Assembly: GCA_019188255.1 (NCBI GenBank)
Contig: JAETXT010000002.1
Coordinates: 1,612,001 to 1,676,000 of the forward strand
Direction of reading: 5' to 3'
Source: Verticillium longisporum
Taxonomy: Eukaryota; Ascomycota; Sordariomycetes; Glomerellales; Plectosphaerellaceae
DNA length: 64,000 bases
Below, one piece after another: positions 46,615-59,478 of the stretch (position 1 is its first letter; each line of letters begins with the position of its first letter). The notes beneath the pieces were generated by a model. That model was not told where the DNA came from. It saw only the letters and a list, made by a program, of their open reading frames with translations, and did not search any database. Both the position numbers and the translations under genes were made by a program.

Positions 46615-49101
46615 TCAACACTCCTTGTCGTGTCCTTCATCAGATACCACAGACTGAGCTGAAATAAGGCCGAGGTCGAAGATTTTCTCTGTGTCTGTCT
46701 GTTAATGACAAGGCGAGCGCGTCAGCAATCAATTCCAACGCTGGCACTTTAACTCAATATTGTATGAGAGCTTACCGTGGCCCAGAAGCCGACGATTCTC
46801 TCCTTTGCCGGACAGTGCACCGATCTAGCTACCGATGCGCGAGGTGAAATGTCGTCTCGAAACCCAGCTGGAAAGTCAGCTGCGCGGCCAAAGCTTGTAC
46901 GTATCTGTTCATCGCCAGAGTTAGCCCCAAGGTATTGTGATCCAGATGTGCAGGACCACACGCACCGTGAAACCCAAGAGCTGGCTAAATTCATACACCG
47001 AGTCCAGCGCCGTGATGCGCTCGCCACCAGGACCGTCGATCACCAGGCTTTCTTCTTGAGGCGCTGTTTCGCCCCTGAGGCCTAATCGAACAGGCGTCTG
47101 ACGAGCGACGGGGTCGAAGCTAATGATGATTTCACGGAAATCGGTGAAACATCCAGGGCCGTTGTCCTTCATTCGGACTGTGACTTGTGTGGGATTGCGT
47201 GCGTGATCATCATCGGTGTTGCCAAACGCCAGAAAACGCGCTACAGCTTCGTCATACAAGGCGCGCCCGTAGAGTTTTCCCGACGTGCCCAGCATGGTCA
47301 GGTCTGGATTTGGGATGTTCGGGTACCAGATAGCCCGATCCCTAAAGTCCAGTCGCGAGTCTGGATCTGGCAGCGGTACAGACAAGTCCGCTGATACGGA
47401 AAGCGTTACGAGTTTGAAGGCCTGCAATGATTCAGTACGTCATCGGAGGAAGGCATCGAATCGGCCAACACGCCCTTGCCGAATCAAACACCTCTGGGGT
47501 CAGAGCCAACACTCACATCGAAACCGCCTTGAATAGTGTCGATAACAGCAGCACAGCTGCTAGTTCCAGACTCGAAGACAAGCCTTCTCTTGGGGATATC
47601 ATCATGATCGCCAATCCACTGGGTCAGTTGACCATTATTGAGTATAACGGCGAGCCCTCTGATTCCCCTCTGATCCTGGGCGAGACAAAAGCCTTTGATC
47701 CGAAAAGAACTGCCCGAAATTGCTTGGAGAGGCATCTCGTTTTCCGTATTGATGAAACCCAAGGGTTGAGAATTGTTCCTCACGTCCAGGATTCGGAGAC
47801 CAGAGACATAGCACCTGCCAAATATGTTGATGGTGGAGACGAAGACCGTAACAATGTCGTGAGGCGGCAATGAGAGCCGGCGCTCATGCAAAGCTCTGCA
47901 CCCTCTCCACATGGACTGGACTCGCCGTCTGAGTAGTCTATGAGCGGTGACAAGCGGTCTCGAAGCAGTGGCTGGAGGTGCATCTGGCTCGAAATATGAT
48001 TGGACTGCAGTTCCTCGACAGTCTTTTCCTTGCATGCCCTCCAGGACGCGGCGGAGGCTCGTTGAGATCTTCCAGATGCGCTTTCTGTTTTCCATGGACG
48101 GGGTATTCTCGATTCTCTGCATAGACCTGTATATCGACCTCCACCTCCCCCTGTGCGTTTGAGACGAGAAGTGCTGGCGTGCTTCGAAGACGTGGTCAAA
48201 CTCTCGACCGGGAAGAAAGCGAGATTTCCAAAATGCATCCGGCAAATTGATGGAGGCGACAGTGCGAGACGCCTGTCTCAGACTGATAACGTCGGATGAT
48301 GGTAGGGCGGTGATGATGAGCCCGAGTATCTCTGCAGGCAACTTGGCAAACGTGTCCATATGCCGAGTCGTCGTCTTGTTGCTTCGGACGACTGACTCGT
48401 TAGATGCCGTCGGTATATCAGCCAACACTGCAGTCGATTCATCTGATCCATTGGAGATTCCAGACCCAAAGACAAGCGTCATGCGTGGGATAGCTAGGGG
48501 ATCCCTCCTATTGATCAGTGGTTCGCCTGGGTGCTCCGCCTCCGTGGAAGGTAGGAGCTCAGTCTCATCATCCTGCAGGTCTGAGCCGTGATAGTCATGC
48601 CTCCAGTCGAGCAGCCCTGAGCTCACGGGAAGACTCCTGCAAAGATGAAAGAGGGTCTGGACCCATGATGAATCGGCCTGAGGACAGGCGTGCGACAGAA
48701 TCTCCCAGCATGAAGCATGGAAAGGGAAGCCCCAAGAGGGTGGCGCCCCCGGTATGTTTTCCATGTCAAACGCTGTCCGCATGAGGCTAATCCTGAAAGA
48801 GCCGTCATCGGGATCAACACTGTCGGGCTCAATGGGTATCCCTGCTGCAGACGAAGCTGTGATCTTGTCGGTGAACTGCTCCCGGCGACCTGGGCCGGAG
48901 ACATAAGCGGTCGTCTTGGCCCGATCATTCAATGCATACACTGGAGGAATAAACTGTCAGGCGATGTCCCGTTGACGAGGAAAGCATTACTCCAAGATGA
49001 GCATACTCACGTGCGACGAATCGAGCCATCCACGACGGCTGCGCCCCCGAGTCGATGACTGCGCCACCACAAAGAGAACAACATGCTGAGGTGATGGGCA
49101 T
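46615..49101 (-). CDS. F-box-domain protein with N-terminal Cys motif
   Basis: Probable SCF ubiquitin-ligase adaptor. Five exons: 49101-49011, 48940-47517, 47421-46966, 46904-46776 and 46698-46615 (727 aa; the sum is in frame with GT-AG junctions). The first exon encodes MPITSACCSLCGGAVID, a short Cys-rich motif that could bind zinc. A Cys/Trp-rich stretch (FHASCWEIL, FHLCRSLP) follows near residue 105-135. The F-box-like segment FAKLPAEILGLIITALPSSDVISLRQ spans about 228-254. The large C-terminal part (PLGFI to WAT) has beta-rich repeats of the type found in fungal F-box proteins of unknown substrate (ILDVRNNSQPLGF, GLRGETAP). The exon 1 assignment rests on a clean splice plus the conserved CSLCGG motif. 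The substrate is unknown. Confidence 0.82.
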
Positions 49102-49278
49102 GACTCGTCTCCAGGAAAAGGTTGGAGATCTGTGCGACTAAACGTCAAACGAAAGCTGGCGCAGGCCGTTGGGACCAAGTCCAGCGCGAAGGACAGACGG
49201 GGGCCGTTGGTTGGTGGTATTTAGATGTTGTTGGACAACGTCAAGAGCAGAGAGCGACGGATGCAAGAAAGATGAGTA

Positions 49279-49345
49279 AGGTAGGTACCAACCTAGGTAG
49301 GTATCTTAGGTGCCTAGGTACCTAGGTGCCTAGGCAGGTGCCAGA
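49279..49345. repeat. CCTAGGTA-type low-complexity repeat
   Basis: Extended run of AGGTAGGTACC, CCTAGGTAGG and TGCCTAGG units. It is the largest patch of this motif in the window; a smaller one follows at 49508-49524. Confidence 0.8.
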
Positions 49346-49893
49346 CACCTTAGGGTCCTTAAGGTGGATCCGGTGCAGGAGCATGGCGTCGCGCCTTTCA
49401 CTCCTCGCCACGACTGCCGTGCACAGGCCACATCAAGTTACTCCCAATTCTGGTTGTCATCAGCAAGGGAGCGAGCAAGAGCCATAAGGTTGGCGGCCTA
49501 CATATATACTTAGGTACCTAGGTGCACGTAGGGCGCTTGTGCGGGGACGGTTTTGCTTGCCGCTGGCCGCGCGGCGGCCTAGGCCGGCGCTTATAACAGA
49601 CCAGGGATAAGGGTCGTCAGCGACGTTGCGGTCGAATGACAGGTAAGCCGCTGGGCTTCTGGCGTCTGATAACCGCCAGAGGGGTACAATAACTAAGGCT
49701 CTTGGAGGTCGGCCTAGGCGGACAGTTTTTTTTCATATGCCGCCGGCGCACCAACCGCAGTCCTTTCCTTGGGCCAGATGGCAAACAACGTAAGGTACCT
49801 AGTTCAGCGCACCGGACCGGGGTCGAAATGGAAACGAGGCGGTTGGGAATCGGAATCAGACTGTGAGCCGCCTTGGGCCACGGCAGCAGGGTC

Positions 49894-49901
49894 TATAAAT
49901 A
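49894..49901 (+). promoter_or_regulatory. TATA-like element of the PD-(D/E)XK gene
   Basis: TATAAATA lies 116 bp upstream of the ATG at 50017. Motif and spacing only. Confidence 0.5.
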
Positions 49902-50016
49902 AGAAAGCTCTCAGGTCGTTGAAAACGGCTGAATCTCCTTCCATGACTTACTCTCTGACCTGCCTGCCTTGAAAAAACCAAACTATCACACGGCATTCTC
50001 ATCTTCTCATCCACTC

Positions 50017-50673
50017 ATGGCTTATCGTCTGCCTGCTCAAGAGGAGAAGAAAGGAACTGTAAGTGCTTTCCATACTGCTTGCACCGGTTTTCCAGAGTAT
50101 CTTTGCTGCAACTCTCTGCTTTACATGGCGTCTGGCACATGCATGTGTCTCCCCATAGCACGGACTAATACCAGCTTACCACAGTACCTGGAATACTCGA
50201 CATTGGAGTGGGCGATCAAAAATCGCCTGACTAACGGGCAGCCTGAAGGAGAGACAAGCCGAGTCTGGAACGTGATTCTCAATAAGGTTTTCCAGATCGA
50301 GGATGGCTACATGACCGGGCCCGAGATGCTTCTCAAGGGTGGTCGGGCAGATCTTTTTACAGCGCATGTTGTATTCAATTCAAGGCACGAGGAGAAGAAG
50401 TTCCTCGTTGTCGAATGCAAGGCCCCTGGTCGGGAAACAGAAGATGAACTTTGGATAGAGGCCGCTGCTCAGCTTGCAAGGTACCTCAAGAGCTTCAAGC
50501 CCCGCAACCGGCTGTACGGAGCAACTGCCAACGGGAAAGCGGTTCGTTTCTATGAGTTGATTGATGGCGAACTGGTGGATTTTCAGAATGATGGTCAAAT
50601 ACTGTGGTTGGACCGCCAATGCCAGTCTGTTATGAGGAAGCTTTTGTTCTTTCGAGATAACCATCTCTTTTAG
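50017..50673 (+). CDS. Small PD-(D/E)XK nuclease-like protein
   Basis: Compact fungal protein, exons 50017-50058 and 50185-50673 (176 aa). The intron (GTAAGT...CACAG) joins KKGT to YLEYST. The nuclease-like core is visible: D70 in GGRADLF, then E91 and K93 in LVVECKAP, followed by a helix with Gln (EAAAQLARYLKSF) and a strand LYGATANGKAVRFYEL. This order, acidic residue then ExK then QxxxY-like helix, is that of restriction-endonuclease-fold proteins such as type I R-subunit N-termini. The catalytic residues look intact, so an active nuclease is possible but unproven. No signal peptide or membrane helix. The 126-nt intron is in frame and stop-free; an unspliced frame could even begin upstream at 49969. 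Confidence 0.7.
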   Translation: MAYRLPAQEEKKGTVSAFHTACTGFPEYLCCNSLLYMASGTCMCLPIARTNTSLPQYLEYSTLEWAIKNRLTNGQPEGETSRVWNVILNKVFQIEDGYMTGPEMLLKGGRADLFTAHVVFNSRHEEKKFLVVECKAPGRETEDELWIEAAAQLARYLKSFKPRNRLYGATANGKAVRFYELIDGELVDFQNDGQILWLDRQCQSVMRKLLFFRDNHLF

Positions 50674-50944
50674 TTAATGACATCGTCCGAGTAGAAAGTC
50701 TTTTTCATCAATCGCCAATGGAAAACATGGCCAGATGCCAGTATACAATGTCAACTTGTCAGGAACACATCATCAAAAAACACAGTCACCACTTTCCATT
50801 GCAATACCACGGCTGAGATTTGGAGTATAGCTACATGAGCCGGAATCGGAAATCCGATAACTTCACTTGAAGAACTCAAGTTCGACATGTCACGATTTCA
50901 AGCCTCGAGCGGGTTTGAGTCCCGTCTTCCCCAAGCGAGAAAAG

Positions 50945-52422
50945 CTAAAGGCCCTTGGTGAGATCCTCCAACACGACATCAACCTGAGCCCACAACATGC
51001 AAAGATTAGTGGTACCAATGGCACCACCAACACGCCAGGTTGATCGAACGCCCTGCAGGGCATTGAGCTTGCGAATGATGTCATCCTTCAAATCCTTGAC
51101 GGCATAGCTGCGGTACAAGGAGCCGTGGTCATCAAAGGTCTTGAAATCGATATCATTTGCATCTCCGGCAGAAAGCAACCCGGTATCCATGAGCTTCTGG
51201 AGACTGGTCCGGATGAGTTGTTTGGCATCTTCAAATGTGTATCCCGGAGGCCCACTCAAGACAATTCGATAGAGGCCGCCGGAAGACGAGTCACCGACGT
51301 ATCGGAATTCCGCAAAAGAGGGGTTTGCTGGATACAGCAAGCGGTTGTTCGGTGAAGCCTCGGGGATGATGTTGTAATATGTAGTGTTGAACGGCAAGGA
51401 AGGGTGCGAGATGAGGCCAACGAAAAACCTATTAGCCATGGATCTGGCCAGCAATTTGCGCTCGTTCGCATCAAGGTCCAGCGATCCGGGCTTGGCCGCA
51501 TCTGGCTGAATAGCAACCAGCAGGCGTCGAGCCTTGACGAGAACCGTACGACCGTTGCTGGATCGGACCACCAGTCGAACGCCATTCTTGGTTCGCTTAG
51601 AAGAGATGACCTCGCTTTCGTACATGACGTCGTCGCCCAACAGTTCCATTGCCCTCTCGAATACTGCCAGGTTGTTGTGATCGATAGTCTGCAGGGGGTC
51701 GCCTGTCCCGGCGAATACTCGAAGGATCGTCGTGTCAAATGCGCGGTACATATCCATGGTGGTTGAGTCGGTGGGGTCTTGCGCAACGTTGGTGCGGATG
51801 ATTTCAGTGGCCGCCTCAACGTTGTATTTTCGAGCAAAGTCCGTCCACTTCATGAATAAATCCTTGGGAATATCCTTCGGTGCCGGGAATTTCTTCATGG
51901 TGGGCAAGAACATATGATCGTATTTCACCCACTGCTGCTCCAGTCTCTGAAGTGCCGGCAACCACTCCTCAGGAGACGCGCGCGTATAATCGACAGTTTT
52001 GCCGTCTCTGAAATCAGCAAAGCGCAGGTTACGCGAGGCAAAAGAAGGCGTCGTGACAGGAACATCCATGAGTGAAAGCATTCGGCATGGAGCTATGCTG
52101 GAGTTGCCAAAAACCTCCACACCGTAGCTGTGGTGCTCATTCGTGGCTGGGTCTGTCCACACATTGGTATGTCCGCCCTAGACTAGTCAGCGAGTGTGTC
52201 AAATGAATGTTCGGGATTCAATCCTACCAAAAGTGCACGTTTTTCGATCACGAGTACTTTCTTCTCGTAATCCTTCTTCAGGCTCACAGCCGCATAGGCT
52301 CCTGACCCGCCACCGCCGATAATGGCAACATCTGTTTCGATGACAGAGTCGGGCAAGGCTGCGCAGGTTGACGCCAAATAATTGGCCATATATACCACCA
52401 ATGACGGGACGGATGAACGCAT
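50945..52422 (-). CDS. FAD-dependent amine-oxidase-like oxidoreductase (CpaO-like)
   Basis: Flavoprotein of the amine-oxidase superfamily, closest in type to beta-cyclopiazonate dehydrogenase-like proteins. Exons are 52422-52228 and 52177-50945 (475 aa). The splice GTAGGA...CTAG joins RALL to GGHTN. The dinucleotide-binding motif DVAIIGGGGSGAYAA (residues 31-45) and the following LVIEKRALLGGHTN, with the ribose-binding Glu and the GGH flavin motif, are clear. The C-terminus has GGAIGTTN, the second FAD contact of the family. The N-terminal 25 residues are moderately hydrophobic and could be a weak signal peptide; an internal Met at residue 12 is an alternative start. It is the last host gene before the AT-rich tract and shows no RIP-type damage. 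Substrate unknown. Confidence 0.88.
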
Positions 52423-52909
52423 CTTGAGTTAAAGAGAATGAGGTTTGATAAGGTAGTTGGCTTTCTGCTGTGTCGTGGTGAAAGGATGTATTGATCCGAT
52501 CTGGCGACTTAGTCTCCCTACTTTAGATATCAACGGTAACTCCATGGACTGAATGACCCACGGAGCAACTGATGTTGCAAAGAGCCTACGGAACTTTCAT
52601 ATGCTTCTGCGGCGCTGAGTCAGCGGTTTCACCGGTTAATGCAGCCAGATTCGGAAGTAGCTCTATGTAATTTGGGTTTCATTCAAGATGTACTATGTAC
52701 ATGTAGAGAGTCCTCGTGATCTATAATCATGGCTCGTGGCGTACGCTTATCACTATACCACCTTAAATACCATGCCGACGGGCTCCACGGACTTTGTAGC
52801 CAAGACACACAAGTTCCCCCGTATTGGTAATTGATTGTAAAGAACCCGCAGCAGTCGCCCTTATTTGCTCATTTGCATCTGGCCCTCCTGCTGAAAATCC
52901 CAACCCTGT
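52423..52909. other. Transition spacer from gene DNA to AT-rich tract
   Basis: Promoter side of the FAD oxidoreductase. Ordinary composition with CA/TG present; no gene recognised. Confidence 0.5.
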
Positions 52910-53336
52910 GCTATAGAAGGTTATAAGGTAGGACTAGGCTTAGGAATACCCAAAGATTATAACCCATTAGGCACCCATAAACTTAGCATAAGAACCTAAA
53001 GCCCTAAAAGCCTATTACTCTACTACCTAAATAGGTTTTTGGGCTAAAATAGGCTACCTAAAAAGAAACCTAAACCTAAATAGATAGTAGGGCCTAGGTA
53101 TTTTTAGGTTATATAATATAGTAATATCGATATAATAATATAGGCTATTATAGAGTCTAGTAAACGCTTTCTAGTAAACTTTTATTCCTTCCTAGAAAAA
53201 GGTTTAAGAATAGAAGGAAGGAATATAAAGTATAAATTATTTAAATATCTAAACTATTACTTAGATTAGAATTTAAGAATAAATAGACTTTATAATTATA
53301 ATTAAATTAAACCTTAATAACTTAATAATAATTATA

Positions 53337-53390
<54 letters not shown>

Positions 53391-56300
53391 GCTATAATAA
53401 TAATAGCTATAATAATAATAATAATAATAAATACTATAAATATATTATATAAATTATATTTAGTAATCCTTATATAATAATTTATATAATAATTATATTA
53501 TTTAGCTAAATTAGCTATTAAGGCCCTAAGTAATAGGGCCTATAAGACTATTACTACCTATAAAACTATACCTAGTAAAGGTTAAGGTCCTAAATATAGA
53601 GCTACTCCGAAGAAGAAGCCTATTAGCTAGTATAATAATAATATCGATATTATAGATATATACTACGTCCCTATTATATATAGAGCCCTTTATATCCCTC
53701 TTTAAATAGGCTAGAGATATCGCTAAGATCTTTATAAGTTATTTATTATAATATAATAGCTTTATAATAACTATTTATAGTAAAATAGTAATAGGAGGTT
53801 ATTTATTATTAGAAGAACGTTAGCTTAATTATTCCTAAGGCCCCTTTCTATTACCTAGTCTATAAGATCGCCTAATCCGACCCTCTCTCTAATAGTAAAC
53901 GCTTTAAGGAGGAGGCCCTATATACGATCTAGGATACTATTAAATAGTAGATCGTAATTATAATATAGGGTATATTATCTAGCCCTATTAATATATTTAT
54001 AATAATATTAACTATTATAGCCTATATCGAAGGCGCTATTTATATTAATTACTAATCTATTATAATTAAAGATTAGAAGTATATTAAATATATTACTAAT
54101 ATTATAGCCCTTAATATAAAACTCTAAATAGATATAATCTATTAATTAAAGAGTGCTTAGGGAATAGAATAAATTAAGCTATAGTTATAGGGCTAAGGGG
54201 TAAGGCTATTATAGGATTATTATATCTATAAACTAAATATAGATATTACTTCTTAAATAAGTACTATATTTTACTTTATTATAATACTATATTTAATATA
54301 TACTACCCCTAAATATATAGCTATAAATACTATTACTATCTAGGCTTCTATAGCTTCCTAAAGGGTAAGAATAGCTATTAATTATATTCGAAGATTATCC
54401 CCTCCCCTAAAGTCCTATATAATTTTATAAATAAACTATATAAATATATTTTTAGGAATTAGAAATTTAATCGACTATTATAGCCTCTTAATAATTAAGT
54501 TAATTAAACTATTAATTATATTTTAAATATATTAAGCTATATAAGACTTACTTCTACTTTATTATTTTAATTTATATTTCTTAAATAGAATTTATTAACT
54601 TTTTAGCTATTTCGAAGTAATTTAATAATACTAAAGAAGCTTCCTTTACTAATTTTTAATCTAGGGCTAGGGTAGCGGCCTAAATCCTATTTAGATAATT
54701 AACTAGGAGCGCCTTTATTTAGGAAGAGACTACCCTAGCCTAAGGAGAAGGGGTAGCTCTACTTCGTCTCTTTAATTAAAAGCCCAGTTTAAGTAAACTA
54801 AAGTACTATTAAGGACTAATAATAGGATAGATAGAATAGGAGTTTCTAATATTTTAGTTTCTAGATTAATAAGAGATCTTATTAATAAAGTAATAGGAAT
54901 AGAAAGGTATAATATAGCGAAAGGATAAGTAATTATAGAAGAGGAGAGTTTAAAGTATTAAATTAAGGAGATAGGTCCTAAGATAAAGGGGCATTATATT
55001 ATAAAATAGAATATATCCCCCGATTCTATATTTATTTCTATATTTATTTAATAAGATTAAATAACCTTTATCTAGAAATATTTATAGAATAGTAAAATAA
55101 GCTCCGATATATTTAGAAATTAGATCTCTAATATATTTCTAGATCCGCTATTAAGCCTATTATATTAAACCTCCTCTAATATATTAATTATTATACTTAG
55201 ATTATTATATAAAGTAAGCTATTATTAAATCGATATAGTAGCCTATTCTAATAGAATATAAGAGGTATAATATATTTAGTTTGAATTATTACTATAGTTT
55301 TAATATAGGATTTAATAGAATAATAAACCTTTAGACCTATATAAGCTATTTAAAGAGATTTATAGCTATCGGGCTATTATATAGATATATTTCTATATTA
55401 ATATAATAATATCGAGGAAGGAGCTATAAATTATCTACTAAGGTTATTTAACTTCTATAAAGTACTTAAACCTTCTAAAGGGGTCTATTATAAGGACCTC
55501 GGCTCTCTAATACTACCTCTAAGTAAGGGTCTACTTTAATAGATCTAATCGGAATAACTATAGAAATATAAAACTAGATATTATAAGAATAGTATATATA
55601 TATAATTTAATATAATAATTATATAATAACCTCTATTAGAAACTAATACTATCTATTTAACGTTTATATTTTAAGCTTATATTTATTAATTATATTACCT
55701 CTATAGCTCTTCTATTTAATATCGTCTCTAACCTTAATTTTTATAGCCTCCTCGAGGTATATAGGCTTTATAATATAGGCTATTAATTATTAAGCCCGAA
55801 AACCCTCTCTCTCTAGTTTAAGGATTAAATATAAGAGATTACTAAATATAGTATTAGCTATATCCTAATAGATCGTTATATTTCTATTACTATCGATTCT
55901 TAGATTATACTTTAGCTTAGCTATTCCTTATTAAGGATTATTATATATTAAGTCGATAATACCTTTTAGAGATACTATCTTATTCTCGATATTATCGATA
56001 TAGATAATTAATATTCTAGAGATACTATAAATATCCTTATTATAGATACTTTAATCTATAATAATATAATAATATAGATCTATAATATTATAAGCGATAA
56101 TAGATTATTTATATTAAGAGAAAAAGTTAAAAGGCTATTTAATAAAAGATTCTATAAATTAAATATAATACTTCTATTAACCTTTATTTAGTATAAGGTT
56201 CGGATTATTTAATATATTTTATATATTATCTAGCTCTATCTATAAGGTCTTCTACTCTAGATAAGGGTTAAGGAACCTTCTATTAAATATAAAAGGGTAG

Positions 56301-59300
56301 ATAAAGAGATTTAAATACCTTCCTCCCCGATACTATAAAATATTATCTAAACTATATATAATAATTACTATAATAGCCGCCTTTATTAACCTTTATAGAT
56401 TCACTTATTATTAATTCGTATTAATCGTAATATAAAGAGATCTCTACTCTTTCTATATATTTAAAAGGAGCTTAATTATCTTAAGCCTCTCTATTTAATT
56501 CGAGATATTAAAACCTACTAGAGCTCTATATACTATATACTTAAACGAGCTTAGAAACTTAGAGAGGTAATTAATTAATATATTACTTAGGACTACGAAT
56601 TCGACCCCTCCCTATAATTAAGTAATAAATCCTAATATTAGATTAGCTTTATAATTAATATTATAAAGCCTTTTATATATTTAATTTATAAGCTTAATTT
56701 ATAAGAAATTAGAATATCTTAGAATCTTATTAAACCCTATTTAATTCTTAATTATTATCTTTCTAGGGTTAAGAGGCTCTTAAATAAGGGTAAGCCCTAG
56801 GTAGAGCCTCTCTATAAAGGAGTCTAAGCTATGAAAGAGAAATTAAATAAATATATCTTAATATATAGATCGATAAGAATATTAATTTATTTATTATAGC
56901 TATTCTACTATCCCTTCTATTACTTTCTTATAATAATTAGCGATTCTAATAATAGAATAAGTTTTTTAATATAGATTCTAGCTACCCTAATAGAGATTTC
57001 TAACTTTAAGCTATTAAATATCTTAGAGATCTCTATCTTCTATATTATTTAGAGCTTAAGGCCGATTTTAATAGACGTCTCGAGTATAAGTAGATTATAG
57101 ATATATCCCGATTAAATAATATTATATATATCCTAAATAATATAAATCTAATAAAGATAGGGTTTTTATATATCCTATATTAAATTAAACTAAATATATA
57201 ATAAGAGCGCTAAGTTATTAGATCTATAGAAGATTATATAGAGAGGAGGATCTAAGAATTCCTTAATCTATATAAGTTAATTTACTATACGATTATTATA
57301 ATAGATATTATATCTACTTTATAATAGTCTATTAGTTTTAATAGGATTATAATATAGCGAGTCTATATCTACCTTCTAATACTAATAATAGGATTCTTAT
57401 TTAGGCTTAATAGCTCTTATAAAGGATATATTCTATATTATCTCTATAGCTATTAACTTTAAATATATATAGAGTTTTAATCGCTATATCTATTGTCTAT
57501 AGAGGGCCTTTCTTTCTTCTTAGAATATTAAAGCTTATTTTATATTTATAGCCTATTTTAAAGAGCCTATCCTAATTTCCTCTCTTAATATATTCTAGGA
57601 TAAAGATTCTATTTCTAATCTTAAGAATATCTTCTCGTAATATCGAATAGAACTAGCTAAAGTCTTCTATATAACCTATATAATAGATCTATCGGAGAAT
57701 ATAGAGTTTCTATCTCTTATATCTAATAAGTAATCTATTAATTAATAACCGCTAAGCCCCTAGACTTCTCTATTTTAATCTTCGTAATAGAATATACTCC
57801 TTAAGATAACTATCTCTATACCTTAGGTATAGAATCGGGTATCTAGTAGATTTATAATACTACCCTAAATTAGTGATTTTAGCTTTAGGCCTTCTAGTCT
57901 AGATTCTTTATAATCGCCTTAATATTAATTAATCTAAATTCGATATAAATATTAAGCTACTTCTTTTAGCTTTTTATAAACTCTTAAATAGCTATCTTTA
58001 ATATATATCTAGAGTAATTTAAACTTTATTTTAATATCTATAAATTATATATTATTAGGTTTAATATTCTAAATTATAGGAATATAATTAAATATAATAA
58101 TAATATAATAACCTCTTAAGCTATAGATATTATATCCGAAACTAGTATTAATTATTTAATTAATATACCCTAATATCCTAATTAATTACTTAGGGATTTC
58201 CTCCTTTCTACTAAGTATAAATATAGCCTAGAAAATATTAATATTCTCCTATCTATCTATTTTAGAGAAATCTAATAAATATTCCCGATTAATTAAGAGA
58301 AGAATACCTATAAACTATTAATAAGAGTATAATAATTAGGACTATTATATACTAAGCTAGAGATTCTTTATTAGTTTCTTTAAAATATTAAAATAATTTA
58401 TTAGAATTCTCTTAGGAGTTTCCTCCTACTTCTTTATTTATATAGTAGGAATATAAATCCTACTATCCCGAATAAGCTATTAACCCTATAGACCGTTCGC
58501 TCTATAGTATAGAATCTTAGCCTATATAGCGACTAAATCCTATAATATATTATAAGGGATAACCTTTTAACTATAGATCCTAAATATATACTTTAAGATA
58601 ACTTTCTTATTATTATCTAGGATCTTATTAAGAGGGATATAATCCTTCTTCTAAATATAGCTATTATTTATAATAGTATAGGCCTTTAATTAAAGAGTTT
58701 TAATTAATTTATTCTATATTTAGAATTAGATTATAAAGCTAGATTTCGAAAGGGTAGCCTAGGAGAATTAGCTTATATAATAACTTTATTAAATTAATAT
58801 TAGGGGATTGCTTAGGTCAGTAATTACTATATAGGATTTGCTAATATAGTAATTACTAGGGCTAGGATTTATAGCTCTTAGGAGTATATAATTTATAGCT
58901 TATATAATCGGTAAACTAGATAAGTATATCTAATTTATATAGATAGTAGTAATTTAGAGAGATAGTATTAATAATTATTATAAATCTTATATTACCTATT
59001 CTACTTATTTAGAGCTCTTAAGTATAATTAAAATAATAAATTAGGGTTTATATAAATAGTAAAGCCCTCTTAATATTAATTAATATTATATTTAATATAA
59101 TATAGAATAGCTAGAGCTAGAGAAGTTAGGATCGATCCTATAAATAGTAAATTCGCTATATATAAACTTATCGATTATACTTTATAAATAATTATAAGAA
59201 TACTATTTACTTTAAGTATTTTAGGACTCTTATAAGAGCTTAATAATAGAGAAACCCTTTATTATATAATCTATAAGAGGACTATCTACTTTAAGTATCT

Positions 59301-59476
59301 TAGGACTCCTATACTTAAGATTATTACTTAGGCTATATTATTAGCTATTAACTTAATAAATAAAGCTCTATAGAATAGTTAATTAGCTATAATAGAGCTT
59401 TAATAGAATAATAATAATAAGCTCCTCGGATTATAATAATAGCTCTATAATAGAGCTAGAGAGCACTAAAAAGATA
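52910..59476. other. AT-rich, RIP-type degraded DNA
   Basis: About 6.5 kb of extreme AT content in which CA and TG dinucleotides are almost absent, while CC, CT, GG and even CG persist. That is the fingerprint of C-to-T change at CpA on both strands, as in repeat-induced point mutation. Every frame is broken by TA-rich stops. GC-richer islands (for example 53820-53930 and 54660-54800) are probably remnants of a decayed repeat, but no domain could be recognised. The first about 100 bp still contain CA and form a transition zone. Confidence 0.85.
53341..53431. repeat. (TAA)n microsatellite
   Basis: Near-perfect TAA/AAT trinucleotide run, interrupted twice by AGCTAT, inside the AT-rich tract. 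Confidence 0.9.
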
Positions 59477-59478
59477 TA

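Larger units (their letters stand above)
49102..50016. other. Intergenic with CCTAGGTA repeats
   Basis: Divergent promoter region of the F-box and PD-(D/E)XK genes. Two CCTAGGTA-type patches (49279-49345 and 49508-49524) and a TATA-like element (49894) are seen; otherwise nothing. Confidence 0.55.

Noticed and set aside
52910..59476. Mitochondrial DNA insertion as the origin of the AT-rich tract
   Set aside because: AT content alone would fit, but the specific loss of CA/TG with retention of CG points to RIP.
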